From contig CP060237.1 of the NCBI GenBank assembly GCA_023898745.1, forward strand, positions 248,001-312,000: 64,000 nt of DNA, written 5' to 3'. This document shows, piece after piece, positions 27,749 through 36,385 of this stretch (position 1 is its first letter; every line of letters begins with the position of its first letter). The notes beneath the pieces were generated by a model. It had not been told where the DNA came from. It searched no databases and saw nothing but the letters and a program-made list of their open reading frames with translations. This stretch comes from Alphaproteobacteria bacterium. GTDB taxonomy: Bacteria > Pseudomonadota > Alphaproteobacteria > G02398745 > G023898745. A program made the position numbers and the translations under genes.

Positions 27749-27777
27749 TTGATAGGATATATTCTTAAAAAAGTCAA
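27749..27777 (-). promoter_or_regulatory. Promoter of the three-gene unknown operon
   Basis: Minus strand: TTGACT, 17-base spacer ending in ATATCC, then TATCAA. It shares the TCC-TAT junction and spacing with the kinase promoters. Confidence 0.5.
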
Positions 27778-27857
27778 TATAAAAATAACAAAAGGGGTAA
27801 ATTGCATTTTCACACGAAGATAATAAATAATATGGTGATTCCTCAGAAATAAGCACA

Positions 27858-28445
27858 ATGAAATTTCCTAAAAATCTAAACCATAAAGCTCTGGAAACAT
27901 ATGTAAAGGACCCCTTAGAATTTGAAGCACGTTATATTTATGGATTGAAATCCAAAGAGCCGTTTAAGCGATTTGTGAAACGCATTGCCATAGGGAGGCT
28001 AGAGAGCCATGATGATCCAATGGATGGCCACGCTCCGCTCGCCATGACGGAGTCCATAGATTACGATGATGCCATATTTTGGCATTATCAAAAAAGTCGT
28101 ATTCTTAACTCTCTCAAAGAGATTGCGCCATTATACCAAGCGATTTCTAAACCTTTGGGCGATCATGTTATTACAGAAACGATAGATTATGTCTATGACA
28201 AAACGTTGGTTTGCTTCACAACAAAAACACCTCCCAAACAGAAAGATATAAAATCTTTAGAATCTTTACGAATGGTGTTTTGCGCCTACTGTGCAGAAGG
28301 TAAATATGATATTGAATCTTATGAATACTGGCATTTAAAAGGGTATAAGGATATTGTGGAAAAAGTGAAATATCCACAGGAGTTGATTTTGGAAACGCTG
28401 GAGCATGTGAAAAATCTTTTGAACGAAAGCGCGGCATCATTATAG
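27858..28445 (+). CDS. AddB-like PD-(D/E)XK nuclease C-terminal remnant
   Basis: 195 residues. The opening LNHKALETYVKDPLEFEARY and the later TKTPPKQKDIKSLESLR recall the C-terminal nuclease domain of alphaproteobacterial AddB (xxIETWxRDPYxxYAR and DYKTGTPPSxKQV). That protein processes double-strand breaks with AddA. Here the domain stands alone, without the helicase-like part. The motif that should read DYKTGTPP reads CFTTKTPP, so the catalytic Lys appears lost. A palindromic repeat is inserted in frame at residues about 49-65. I infer a degraded or repurposed fragment; the resemblance rests on short motifs. Confidence 0.5.
   Translation: MKFPKNLNHKALETYVKDPLEFEARYIYGLKSKEPFKRFVKRIAIGRLESHDDPMDGHAPLAMTESIDYDDAIFWHYQKSRILNSLKEIAPLYQAISKPLGDHVITETIDYVYDKTLVCFTTKTPPKQKDIKSLESLRMVFCAYCAEGKYDIESYEYWHLKGYKDIVEKVKYPQELILETLEHVKNLLNESAASL
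28005..28050. repeat. Palindromic repeat inside a coding region
   Basis: 28021-28050 is an exact module B arm (TGGATGGCCACGCTCCGCTC to CCATGACGG), preceded by a worn CATGATGATCCA arm. It is translated as MDGHAPLAMT within the AddB-like frame. Confidence 0.8.
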
Positions 28446-28461
28446 CGCCGAAGTCACACAT

Positions 28462-28567
28462 TATGGATCACCACACCTTGCTACGCAAGGTTCATGATGA
28501 TGGAAATCGTCATTGCGAGCGGAGCCATTCATTGGATCACCATGGCGGTCTGCGCCTCGTAATGACA
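28462..28567. repeat. Palindromic repeats, modules A, C and A
   Basis: TGGATCACCACACCTTGCTA arm, a CGTCATTGCGAGCGG arm and a GGATCACCATGGCGG...CTCGTAATGAC arm, between the AddB-like gene and ruvB. Confidence 0.75.
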
Positions 28568-28573
28568 TCTAAA

Positions 28574-29539
28574 CTAAGATGCGTGAGCCAAAAAGTATTC
28601 AGACCCCTTATCTGTTAAAACACGCCCTCTTGATGTGCGTTTCACAAGGCCTTTTTGGATAAGATATGGCTCAATAATATCTTCGATAGTGTCTTTTTGC
28701 TCTGATAACACAGCAGCTAATGTTTCAATTCCTACAGGCCCGCCATTATAAAATTCTTGAATAGACTTGATATATTTTAAATCTTGTAGATCTAAACCTA
28801 GTGCATTTACATTAAGTTCTTTCAAAGCATATTGAACCAATTCTTTATTGATAACTTTCACGTTATTCACTGTGGCAAAATCACGAATACGACGAATGAG
28901 ACGGCCACATATACGTGGCGTTCCGCGTGAACATCTCGCTAACTCATACGCCCCCTCTTCTTCTATTTCAATGTTAAAGATGGAGGATGCGCGTTTAATA
29001 ATTTTCACCAATTCATCTTCTTCATAAAACTGCAATCTTAAGGGAATTAGAAAGCGCTCTCTCAATGGCTGTGTCAACAAACCTGCACGTGTCGTAGCAC
29101 CAACCAAAGTGAATTTTGGAAGGTCTAATGTGATAGATTTAGCCGCTGGACCCTCACCAATAATGATATCAATTTTAAAATCTTCCATGGCAGAATATAA
29201 TAACTCTTCAACGCTGATGTTGAGACGATGAATTTCATCAATAAACAAAACATCATAAGGATTCAAGTTTGTTAAAATTGCTGCAAGATCTCCGCTCTTT
29301 GTTAAGGCTGGTCCTGATATTTCTTTGATATTAACGTTGCGCTCTGTTGCAATAATTTTGGCCAAAGTTGTTTTACCCAAACCTGGAGGGCCGTAGAGCA
29401 AAACATGGTCTAATGCCTCTTTTTTGAGTTTTGAGGCTTCAATAAACACCTTTAAATTTTTACACACTGGTTTTTGACCTACAAAGTCATCAAAATGACT
29501 GGGTCGTATGGTGTCAATAATATCTTCGTCTCGTTGCAT
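28574..29539 (-). CDS. ruvB: Holliday junction helicase subunit RuvB
   Basis: 321 residues, slightly short but complete. AAA+ ATPase that drives branch migration with RuvA. Walker A GPPGLGKT is at 50-57, Walker [10 protein letters not shown] near 98-106, sensor 1 GATTRAG near 148, and the arginine-finger region PLRERF near 159. The winged-helix domain ends [12 protein letters not shown]. It carries no leader. It is read away from rodA, with a repeat between the two. Confidence 0.96.
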   Translation of the reverse strand: MQRDEDIIDTIRPSHFDDFVGQKPVCKNLKVFIEASKLKKEALDHVLLYGPPGLGKTTLAKIIATERNVNIKEISGPALTKSGDLAAILTNLNPYDVLFIDEIHRLNISVEELLYSAMEDFKIDIIIGEGPAAKSITLDLPKFTLVGATTRAGLLTQPLRERFLIPLRLQFYEEDELVKIIKRASSIFNIEIEEEGAYELARCSRGTPRICGRLIRRIRDFATVNNVKVINKELVQYALKELNVNALGLDLQDLKYIKSIQEFYNGGPVGIETLAAVLSEQKDTIEDIIEPYLIQKGLVKRTSRGRVLTDKGSEYFLAHAS

Positions 29540-29563
29540 AGTAACCTGTTATGAGCCGCCGAC

Positions 29564-29742
29564 CGTCATAGCGAGGTCCGAAGGACCGTGGCTATCCCTT
29601 ATGGATCACCGCGTCGCTGCGCTCCTCGTGATGACGTTCCTGTGCGCCCTTATGTTTTTTATTTATTATGCCATAAAATGCCTGTACAATTATAATAATC
29701 AGATAAATGGATCACCACGTCGTTTCACTCCTCGTTATGACG
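29564..29742. repeat. Palindromic repeats, modules B + A and a lone A arm
   Basis: 29564-29636: CGTCATAGCGAGGTCC to CGTGATGACG. 29708-29742: a lone reverse A arm, GGATCACCACGTCGTTTCAC to TTATGACG, which ends 11 bases before the rodA start. Confidence 0.78.
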
Positions 29743-29752
29743 TGTAAAAGAT

Positions 29753-30805
29753 ATGCCCTACATCCTAATCGTTTTCTTTGTCATTAGCATTGCAACTCTC
29801 TACTCTGCTGCAGATGGTAGTTTTCACCCATGGGCATTCAAACAAATCCTGCGCTACGGCATAGGCGTGATGGTTATGCTTTTAACATTAAGACTACCTA
29901 GACCATTTTTTTATGCATGGTCCTACCCCTTTTATTTCATCTGTTTAATTGCGCTCATTCTCGTAGAACTTATGGGCTTTGTAGGAATGGGCGCCAAACG
30001 TTGGTTACATTTTGGCTCACTTTATGTGCAGCCATCTGAGTTTATGCGCATCGCGGTTATTCTTGCATTAGCCCGTTACTTTGGCGACTTCAAACATCAA
30101 ATTACACAAATGCGCACCCTTGTTGTGCCAGCATTTATGGTGATGATTCCTGTTCTGCTTATTGCAAAACAGCCTGATTTAGGGACAGCTCTGCTGATTA
30201 TGGGCAGCAGTTTATTTATGGCCTTATCATCCGGCATTCAGTTATGGAAATTTGGCGCAGCATTTTTAACATTGGGCGGATTATCACCAATTCTATGGAA
30301 ATTTTTACATGAATATCAAAAAAAACGTATCTTGGTATTTTTATTTCCTGAAACAGATATTCAAAATGCTGGATACCATGTGATGCAATCCAAAATTGCT
30401 ATTGGATCCAGTGGTTTGTTTGGGAAGGGGTTCATGCAAAGCACACAAGCACGTTTACAATTTTTGCCAGAGAAGCAAACAGATTTTATTTTTGCCATGA
30501 TTGTTGAAGAATGGGGCAGCATTGCGGCTGTTGTATTAATTGTTCTTTATCTTTGGATCATTGTTTGGGGGCTAAACCGTGCGGATCGTCTCAAAAATCG
30601 CTTTGAAATGTTTACTGTATGCGGATTGATCTCATCCATTTTCGTTTACGCATTTGTGAATATGGGAATGTGCATGGGAATTTTGCCAATTGTGGGAATT
30701 CCTTTGCCTTTTTTATCTTATGGCGGCACATCACTTTTGAGTTTATTTTTATCTTTGGGAATTGTCTATCGTTTTCATCTGCCAAAAGTTAGACGGTTTG
30801 TTTAA
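29753..30805 (+). CDS. rodA: Peptidoglycan polymerase RodA (SEDS family)
   Basis: 350 residues with about ten transmembrane helices. SEDS proteins polymerise glycan strands from lipid II with a class B PBP; RodA serves lateral wall growth. Seen: GAKRWLHFGS and QPSEFMRIAVILALARYF in the N-terminal half, KQPDLGTALLI (the catalytic Asp region), the long periplasmic loop with GSSGLFGKGF and FLPEKQTDFIFA, and the C-terminal GIPLPFLSYGGTSLLS. The short N-terminus (about 25 residues missing before the second helix) favours RodA over FtsW. Its presence with a carboxypeptidase shows a working cell wall. Confidence 0.93.
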   Translation: MPYILIVFFVISIATLYSAADGSFHPWAFKQILRYGIGVMVMLLTLRLPRPFFYAWSYPFYFICLIALILVELMGFVGMGAKRWLHFGSLYVQPSEFMRIAVILALARYFGDFKHQITQMRTLVVPAFMVMIPVLLIAKQPDLGTALLIMGSSLFMALSSGIQLWKFGAAFLTLGGLSPILWKFLHEYQKKRILVFLFPETDIQNAGYHVMQSKIAIGSSGLFGKGFMQSTQARLQFLPEKQTDFIFAMIVEEWGSIAAVVLIVLYLWIIVWGLNRADRLKNRFEMFTVCGLISSIFVYAFVNMGMCMGILPIVGIPLPFLSYGGTSLLSLFLSLGIVYRFHLPKVRRFV

Positions 30806-30825
30806 AAAGAATCTTTTGGATAGAT

Positions 30826-30998
30826 CGTCATGGCTAGCGAAGCATGGCCATCTATTATGGATCACCACGGGACTTCATCCCTCGTGATGACACCCCTGAG
30901 GTTGGCATGGCTAGCGAAGCATGGCCATCTATTGGATCGCCACGTCGCTCTGCGCTCCTCGTGATCTGATTCATTCCCACGAATTAAATATGCGCAGA
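30826..30998. repeat. Repeat array, modules B, A, B, A and reversed GCGCATATT tail
   Basis: Two CGTCATGGCTAGCGAAGCAT-type arms alternate with reverse A arms. It ends with the reversed tail (CTGATTCATTCCCACGAATT...ATGCGCAGACG) at 30963-31000. Confidence 0.8.
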
Positions 30999-31192
30999 CG
31001 TCATCACGAGCCTTGCGTAGCAAGGCGTGGTAATCCAGAAAAACATGGATGGCCACGCCGCCTTCGCTAAAGCTAAGGCGCGCTCGCCATGACGGTAGCT
31101 GTCCTTATATTGTTCTATCCATTTCTCTAGAAGAAAAGCTTGCATGGTTAAGCGTTTAAGACTTTTTGGATTTTAGAAAATTCGTGGGGATG
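30999..31192. repeat. Long direct repeat, copy 2 (about 194 bases)
   Basis: Nearly identical to 13125-13319 over the whole length. The differences are a few substitutions and one missing T in the ACTTTTTTGG run. Confidence 0.88.
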
Positions 31193-31228
31193 GGTAAGCT
31201 TGTTATAACAGCTCCCCACTAGATTTTT

Positions 31229-34114
31229 TTAGTAGAAACCGTTAGGGCCGTAATTGCAGCAACCTGATCTATCATAACAGTTGCTTTGAGAACATCCTTG
31301 ACCTAAGTTGCAACACTCTTCTTCAAAATACTCATCATCATAGCATGTGCTTTTGCATTTAAAGTTTTTCTTTGGTTCTTTTTCTTCAGTGAAGCCACAT
31401 CCTTCACTGTATCCACAACTTTTTGTTGGTTTACCGCAATAATCTGCTTCATGATGATCATCATGATAAATACCTTCATCACATTTAGGTTTTGAGCAAC
31501 ATGTCTTTGGGCAGTGCACAAGATCGCCGCATTTTGTTACTTTGTAAAGCTTTGGACGCTCATCGTAGAATCCTACTGTATATCTAAACACAACTTCAGT
31601 TTTTGACTCTTTGAATTGCAAATCAAACAAACGATATCTACATCCTTTTGAGTTATAAGCATAAAGTGTATAGCACTCTTTTTTGTGATTTTTGAATGTG
31701 AGCATTACATCATTGCTCTCATCATTTCTCACGCCACAGCATGACATGTTTACAAATTGCAAACCTTCATCTGAAATGTATTGGCAGAAACATCTATCAC
31801 CATAACGATCATATACAACCAAACGATAGCAACATGTTTTATCATTTCTAAACAAGAACGCAAGCTCTTTATTGTGATCATTATCTAGATCACAGCACAA
31901 GAAATCTACAAAACGCTCACATCGATCTGCAATGATACGGCTGAAAATTGGAACAGTTGTTCCTGTATCTGTCAAAACGTACAAGCGTGTTTGTCCATTT
32001 GCCTCTTTCATTGTAACGATTAATTCGTTAAATCCGTTGTTATCGATATCGCAGAATCCAACATTTTGCACACGTCCATCAGGCAACTCCACTGGGCAAA
32101 TTCTTGTTGTGCCGTCTGCATTCAAAATAAACAACACATTTGACCCGCCGGAAATCTTGTAAGCAAACACAACACCATCATCCACATATTGGAAATATTG
32201 TTGCAAAATTGCATCTTGCGCAATTTTTATTTTTTGACCCACTGTTGCTTGGGTTGTTGTTAGATCTAAGAAACTGTAAGCACTAAAATGACACTCGTTT
32301 TTCAAAACAAGAATGAGTCTCTTAATATCTGTTGTTTGCTCACAACATACAAGCGCAAAGAACTTATCTCCTTTTAGACCAAGTGTCTTAGGATACGTAT
32401 GTCCATAAACTTCAGTTACACCTGTTCCATTTTCACTAATATTATAAAGCTCAAGTTTATGAAGTCCTTGAGGTGTTTTTAACACTACAACGAACTCTTT
32501 ATCACCTGAAGCTCCTGTTGTAATAATTTCTCTCGTGAAATCACAACACTCAATATGCGCAAGAGAATCGCCTGGAGTTCCTAAATTCATCGTTTGAGAC
32601 AACAATGCTGGAATTCCCATTCCTGCTGGCGTCACAACTAGAACATGTAGGCGCAATTGATTTAGTCTCGCATCTCTCAACACAACGAAAATTGCACGCT
32701 TTTCAAATGCGCCTGTATCTGAATTTTTTGCAATATCGCAGCATTCAATTCTCTCAACGATATCACCACAATACCCAACAGACGCTGGACAAATCACGTT
32801 TGTTCCATCTGGATCAACGATGAAAATAAAGTTTTGCATATCATCATTTTGGAACACAAAAATTACTTCAGATTGCAAATCCATATCTGCATTACACTCA
32901 TGCGCAAACAAAGTAAGTCCATTTGTGAATGTTCCACCTACGAGACCGCCTGCGTTATTAAATCCAAATAGTTTAAATTTACCGCTTGCATCTTTTAGTG
33001 TTACGAACACTTGATCAACCTCTTCGCAACATGTGACACTCACAAACGCTTCATTTCCAGCACCGAAAGTAACGCCAGAAGCTTGTGTTGTTGCGCCAGT
33101 TGTTTCAAAAATATGGAACTTGAATTTTCCATCAGTTCCTCTCATGATCACAACTATTTCAGAATCTGCTGCAGTTGTTACATCACAACACAACAAACTA
33201 ACAAATTTATCACCTGAGGCACCTAAAACTAAATGATTTCCAGCTCCCGTATTGAGGTCAACTAACCCAACTTGATTCAAAACTGCTGCTGCTGCGCTCT
33301 TATAAACTCTATTTTGTCCATTCACTTCAAATACAGCAAAAAACTGGTTATTACAGCAGAATGTTTTTATAAAGCTCGCTGAAAGTGGCAAATCTGTAGG
33401 GGCTTCAAATTGCTCTAAATCAATAGGTGTAGCTGAAGGAGCTGCAGGATTTATAGCAGCTGAAACATATTCTTGATCAGTTATATCTCTTGCAATAACC
33501 TGCAAGAAACCTATATCAGTTAGGCCTGGCGTTGCTGTTCCGCAACAATTTAAATCAACTAATTCTAATACGTTACCTGGAAAGCCCATTTTTTGTAGCG
33601 TCAAAGGCCCTGTGTCTGGAGTATTCATACTGCCTACATTCACTGGACTACCTGTGTGAGTATAGCGATAAATAAGAATTTGACCATTTTCCTTCATTGC
33701 AACATAAATCTCTTTAAACCCATCTTCTCCTTGAGTGTCGTCCGGAGAAGCTGGAGTAGCTGGAGGTGTTACTGTATCTAAAATATCGCAACATGTAAGT
33801 GCTAAAAACTCATCGCAAGTTCCGCACATAGTTTGCGCACCAAACTTACCACAACGTGGCACAAATGTTTGACTCACTTGCCCCATATGATTAAACTCAA
33901 TCGCCTCATATTGACCTGCAGGATCAACTAAAAGCAAAAGAACAGTTTGACTGTCACTGCAACAGTAAAACTTATTATTCGCCCCAATGCTGATATTCTT
34001 GTTTACCAACTTTCCTGTTTGTGAAACGGGTCCTTTGAGTGTGTAATTCTTAGTTGAATCATCTACTTCAAGTGTAAAACCTTCGTTTTGACAACTATAA
34101 ATAAACTTTGCCAT
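31229..34114 (-). CDS. Giant Cys-Cys repeat protein, propeller-like
   Basis: 961 residues. About 14 repeats of 55-70 residues share one pattern: F-x-x-(L/V)-x-C-C-D, then a charged stretch, then a beta-strand of the form E-h-h-V-x-(L/M)-K-(D/N)-x-x-G-x-x-x-(L/F). One repeat reads CDIDNNGFNELIVTMK, the calcium-binding FG-GAP/VCBS type, so a pair of beta-propellers is plausible (inference). Nearly every repeat keeps the vicinal CC. The last 90 residues are a tail rich in Cys, His, Asp and Tyr. There is no signal peptide or mini-leader (MAKFIYSCQNE). Possible roles are metal binding, a redox store or a surface layer. I recognise no named family. Confidence 0.75.
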   Translation of the reverse strand: MAKFIYSCQNEGFTLEVDDSTKNYTLKGPVSQTGKLVNKNISIGANNKFYCCSDSQTVLLLLVDPAGQYEAIEFNHMGQVSQTFVPRCGKFGAQTMCGTCDEFLALTCCDILDTVTPPATPASPDDTQGEDGFKEIYVAMKENGQILIYRYTHTGSPVNVGSMNTPDTGPLTLQKMGFPGNVLELVDLNCCGTATPGLTDIGFLQVIARDITDQEYVSAAINPAAPSATPIDLEQFEAPTDLPLSASFIKTFCCNNQFFAVFEVNGQNRVYKSAAAAVLNQVGLVDLNTGAGNHLVLGASGDKFVSLLCCDVTTAADSEIVVIMRGTDGKFKFHIFETTGATTQASGVTFGAGNEAFVSVTCCEEVDQVFVTLKDASGKFKLFGFNNAGGLVGGTFTNGLTLFAHECNADMDLQSEVIFVFQNDDMQNFIFIVDPDGTNVICPASVGYCGDIVERIECCDIAKNSDTGAFEKRAIFVVLRDARLNQLRLHVLVVTPAGMGIPALLSQTMNLGTPGDSLAHIECCDFTREIITTGASGDKEFVVVLKTPQGLHKLELYNISENGTGVTEVYGHTYPKTLGLKGDKFFALVCCEQTTDIKRLILVLKNECHFSAYSFLDLTTTQATVGQKIKIAQDAILQQYFQYVDDGVVFAYKISGGSNVLFILNADGTTRICPVELPDGRVQNVGFCDIDNNGFNELIVTMKEANGQTRLYVLTDTGTTVPIFSRIIADRCERFVDFLCCDLDNDHNKELAFLFRNDKTCCYRLVVYDRYGDRCFCQYISDEGLQFVNMSCCGVRNDESNDVMLTFKNHKKECYTLYAYNSKGCRYRLFDLQFKESKTEVVFRYTVGFYDERPKLYKVTKCGDLVHCPKTCCSKPKCDEGIYHDDHHEADYCGKPTKSCGYSEGCGFTEEKEPKKNFKCKSTCYDDEYFEEECCNLGQGCSQSNCYDRSGCCNYGPNGFY

Positions 34115-34202
34115 AATTTTTAATCATTAAGATTCTTTACCTTATTATATCATATTTAAGTAATATTAAAATATATATTTAAGTATTTTTGAAATATTTT
34201 TT

Positions 34203-34313
34203 CCGTCTTCGCTTTCGCCATCGCCCAAAGGGCTATGGCGAAATAGCTACGACGCGACTGCGTCGGAGCGTACGAAACGGAACCTCGCCGTAGCTTGAAG
34301 AGCGTAGGCGGGT
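34203..34313. repeat. Module E repeat (divergent)
   Basis: CCGTCTTCGCTTTCGCC...CATCGCCCAAAGGGCTATGG core, then TAGCTACGACG and CTCGCCGTAGCTTGAAGAGC. Upstream of the giant Cys-Cys gene. Confidence 0.7.
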
Positions 34314-34377
34314 TAACCTTTTGTACACACTTTCTCCTTCCACAATGAAGCAGAAGCTCTTGATCAAGTGAGGTTTT

Positions 34378-34578
34378 TTGAAAAACTATATAAAATTCCT
34401 AGCGCTTAGTCTTGTGGAAGGCCTGGTGCATTATGATCTGAGAAAAACCTTGCTCACTGTAGTTTTAAGCTTTATATTAACGCATTTCTGCATGCATATG
34501 CATGAATATTATTATTTTTATATTCGCGAGAAGAATGAAAAAAAGATGTGCGCATTTTGGAAGCAGATGTCATCGTGA
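34378..34578 (+). CDS. Possible small membrane protein (TTG start)
   Basis: 66 residues with one hydrophobic segment (LLTVVLSFILTHFCMHM, about residues 25-41) and a charged C-terminus (EKNEKKMCAFWKQ). GAGG lies four bases before the TTG. The frame stops at the edge of a repeat. No family recognised. The window 34115-34664 holds otherwise only repeats. Confidence 0.35.
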   Translation: MKNYIKFLALSLVEGLVHYDLRKTLLTVVLSFILTHFCMHMHEYYYFYIREKNEKKMCAFWKQMSS

Positions 34579-34663
34579 CGTCATCACGAGGAGCGCAGCG
34601 ACGTGGTGATCCATGGAGGTAGCCCGCCTACGCTCTTTGAGCTTCGGCGAGACTTCGAAGTCG
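34579..34663. repeat. Palindromic repeat, module A + partial E
   Basis: Consensus CGTCATCACGAGGAGCGCAG arm to GGTGATCCA, then CCGCCTACGCTCTTTGAGC and GCTTCGGCGAGAC. Confidence 0.82.
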
Positions 34664-34664
34664 C

Positions 34665-35327
34665 TCAATCCTTCGCAGCGTAATATACAAGCGGCGCAAA
34701 AGCTGCAATTGCCGCAATCATCATACCAAAAATCCAAGTATAATCAGGGGGTTGCTGCACATAAATTGTTTGCACCTCAGGCTCTTTCATTTCAGGCAAA
34801 GTTGGGGGTTTAGGGCACTCAAATCTCACAATATCAGGTACTTCAAGTGTTATTTTATGCCTCGGACTCAACTCAAGTGTTTTTTGATGGTCATAAATCA
34901 AATGTGCAAAATCTTTTTTCTTATCAACTCCAATGCCACCACTGTAACCATTGTAAAAGATATTCTTAAGATAAATCGGTGCGCCGCATTCATTTAATGC
35001 ATTTGCACTAAAAACATACTGATTTAAAAATTGAGAAAAGTATGCGGCAACATCTTGAGCATACTGAGCAGAATGGCCAATTCTTTCACTAAAAAACAGA
35101 CTAAAAGGCTTTTTATTATCTGGATTCTCGATATTAAATGCTATCTGATTCTTAAGCATGCGACGCAAATCTGTGATTAAGCTTGCTGAGCTACTGTACA
35201 ATAATTGTGTTGCGAAAGAATGTTCTGTACGCGGACCAAAGAAAATAGTTTTATCATCTCCAACCAATAAAAATAAACAAAATCCTCTGGGGTAATCCTC
35301 AAAAAAATTTCCGAATAAATTTGACAT
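34665..35327 (-). CDS. Tail-anchored protein of unknown function
   Basis: 220 residues. The body (1-175) is mixed alpha/beta with no recognised domain. A Pro-rich stretch follows (PKPPTLPEMKEPEV), then a single transmembrane helix at about 196-215 (WIFGMMIAAIAAFAPLVYYA) and a two-residue charged end. This is the layout of a C-tail-anchored membrane protein exposed to the cytosol, or of a protein inserted into host membranes. The start has GAGG upstream (AAGAGGTGAGAAATG). No mini-leader. Confidence 0.6.
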   Translation of the reverse strand: MSNLFGNFFEDYPRGFCLFLLVGDDKTIFFGPRTEHSFATQLLYSSSASLITDLRRMLKNQIAFNIENPDNKKPFSLFFSERIGHSAQYAQDVAAYFSQFLNQYVFSANALNECGAPIYLKNIFYNGYSGGIGVDKKKDFAHLIYDHQKTLELSPRHKITLEVPDIVRFECPKPPTLPEMKEPEVQTIYVQQPPDYTWIFGMMIAAIAAFAPLVYYAAKD

Positions 35328-35348
35328 TTCTCACCTCTTGACGGCGTG

Positions 35349-35421
35349 CGTCATGGCGAGACCTGGAAGTTCGTAGCCATCCATAATGGATCACCACGTC
35401 GCTACACTCCTCGTGATGACG
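35349..35421. repeat. Palindromic repeat, modules B + A
   Basis: CGTCATGGCGAGACCTGGAA arm and GGATCACCACGTCGCTACAC to CGTGATGACG. Confidence 0.82.
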
Positions 35422-35452
35422 ATGCGTTATGCAACAAATATCTATTATCTCA

Positions 35453-35857
35453 TTATATCATCAAAAGTGTAATATTAAAACGCTTTAATTCTTCTTTCAA
35501 AACACGCATCAAAATCTCATCGTCTTTTTTAATATCCGCTTTGGAAAGTTCTAATTTATGATGTTTAATTTTAAGATTCATGGGTGTATTCCTAAAAATA
35601 AATCCTAAAAGCACAAAAATTTTATTATATTCATCACCCTCCAGATTAATTTTGATATGCCTGGATAAATCTTGCGCCTCATGGGCTGGGATAGATGTAC
35701 TGACAAAAATATGACGGAAACACTTAAACCGCCATGTCATATCATCAACAGCGTCTTTAATATCAGGGTGCGTTTCTGATAAAAAATTTAAAACCGTCAG
35801 GGGTGAGGCAAGGTCGTGTAAGATTTTTGAGATAACGGCAGTGTTAGAAGGTGCCAC
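35453..35857 (-). CDS. ChpT-like histidine phosphotransferase
   Basis: 134 residues if the GTG at 35857 is the start; the open frame to 35914 begins inside a module D repeat. ISKILHDLASPLTVLNFLSE matches the phospho-His helix of ChpT (HDLxSP), which relays phosphate from CckA to CtrA and CpdR in alphaproteobacteria. The partner helix and a short degenerate ATPase-like part follow. It is shorter than typical ChpT (about 210 residues), so the C-terminal fold is reduced. The function is inferred from this one motif and the overall layout. Confidence 0.55.
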   Translation of the reverse strand: MAPSNTAVISKILHDLASPLTVLNFLSETHPDIKDAVDDMTWRFKCFRHIFVSTSIPAHEAQDLSRHIKINLEGDEYNKIFVLLGFIFRNTPMNLKIKHHKLELSKADIKKDDEILMRVLKEELKRFNITLLMI

Positions 35858-35862
35858 AGACT

Positions 35863-35942
35863 CGTCATCCTGAGCGAGCGTAGCGCGAGAGGAATCTTCC
35901 TGAGACATACTCAAGAAGCTCCTTCGCTACGCTCAGGATGAC
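35863..35942. repeat. Palindromic repeat, module D
   Basis: CGTCATCCTGAGCGAGCG...CTCCTTCGCTACGCTCAGGA, a clear inverted pair between the chpT-like gene and dksA. Confidence 0.82.
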
Positions 35943-35971
35943 AGAGCGAGGACTCACGATGACGGAGCGTT

Positions 35972-36385
35972 TTATGCATGACGTCTGGTTTGAAAACGCC
36001 TTAACTTCTCTTTTTTCTCTTGCGCTTCCAAACTCAGTGTTGCAATTGGTCTTGCAATGAGACGATTGATATCAATTGGCTCACCCGTCTCTTCACAGTA
36101 CCCATAAGATCCATCTTCAATTTTGCTTAACGCTTGATCGATTTTCTCAATCAACAAGCTATCACGTTGCTTAGATGCTAGGGCTAAACTTTGTTCCGTT
36201 TCTTTCGCTGCAATATCCGCAATATCCGACTCTAGGGACGCTTCCACAATCTTCTCAGCCTTTTGACGCTCTTGCAATAAAGACTGTTTCCAGCTCACAA
36301 GTCTCTTCTTGAAATAACTCTTTTGCTCTTCATTCATAAAATCATCCTCATTTTCTGGGGTGTAATCTTTTTGATTATTGTTCAT
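35972..36385 (-). CDS. dksA: RNA polymerase-binding factor DksA
   Basis: 137 residues. The coiled coil is about 20-95, and DksA reaches the polymerase active site through its secondary channel with ppGpp. The C-terminal YGYCEETGEPI at 99-109 and RLIARPIATLSLEAQEKKEK keep the fold, but three of the four zinc cysteines are replaced. This is the Cys-poor form common in alphaproteobacteria, not a defect. It lies upstream of the chpT-like gene on the same strand, with a repeat between. Confidence 0.93.
   Translation of the reverse strand: MNNNQKDYTPENEDDFMNEEQKSYFKKRLVSWKQSLLQERQKAEKIVEASLESDIADIAAKETEQSLALASKQRDSLLIEKIDQALSKIEDGSYGYCEETGEPIDINRLIARPIATLSLEAQEKKEKLRRFQTRRHA

Noticed and set aside
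31229..34114. Metallothionein or keratin-like low-complexity protein
   Set aside because: Only the last 90 residues are Cys-dense. The body is an ordered repeat with strands and acidic loops.
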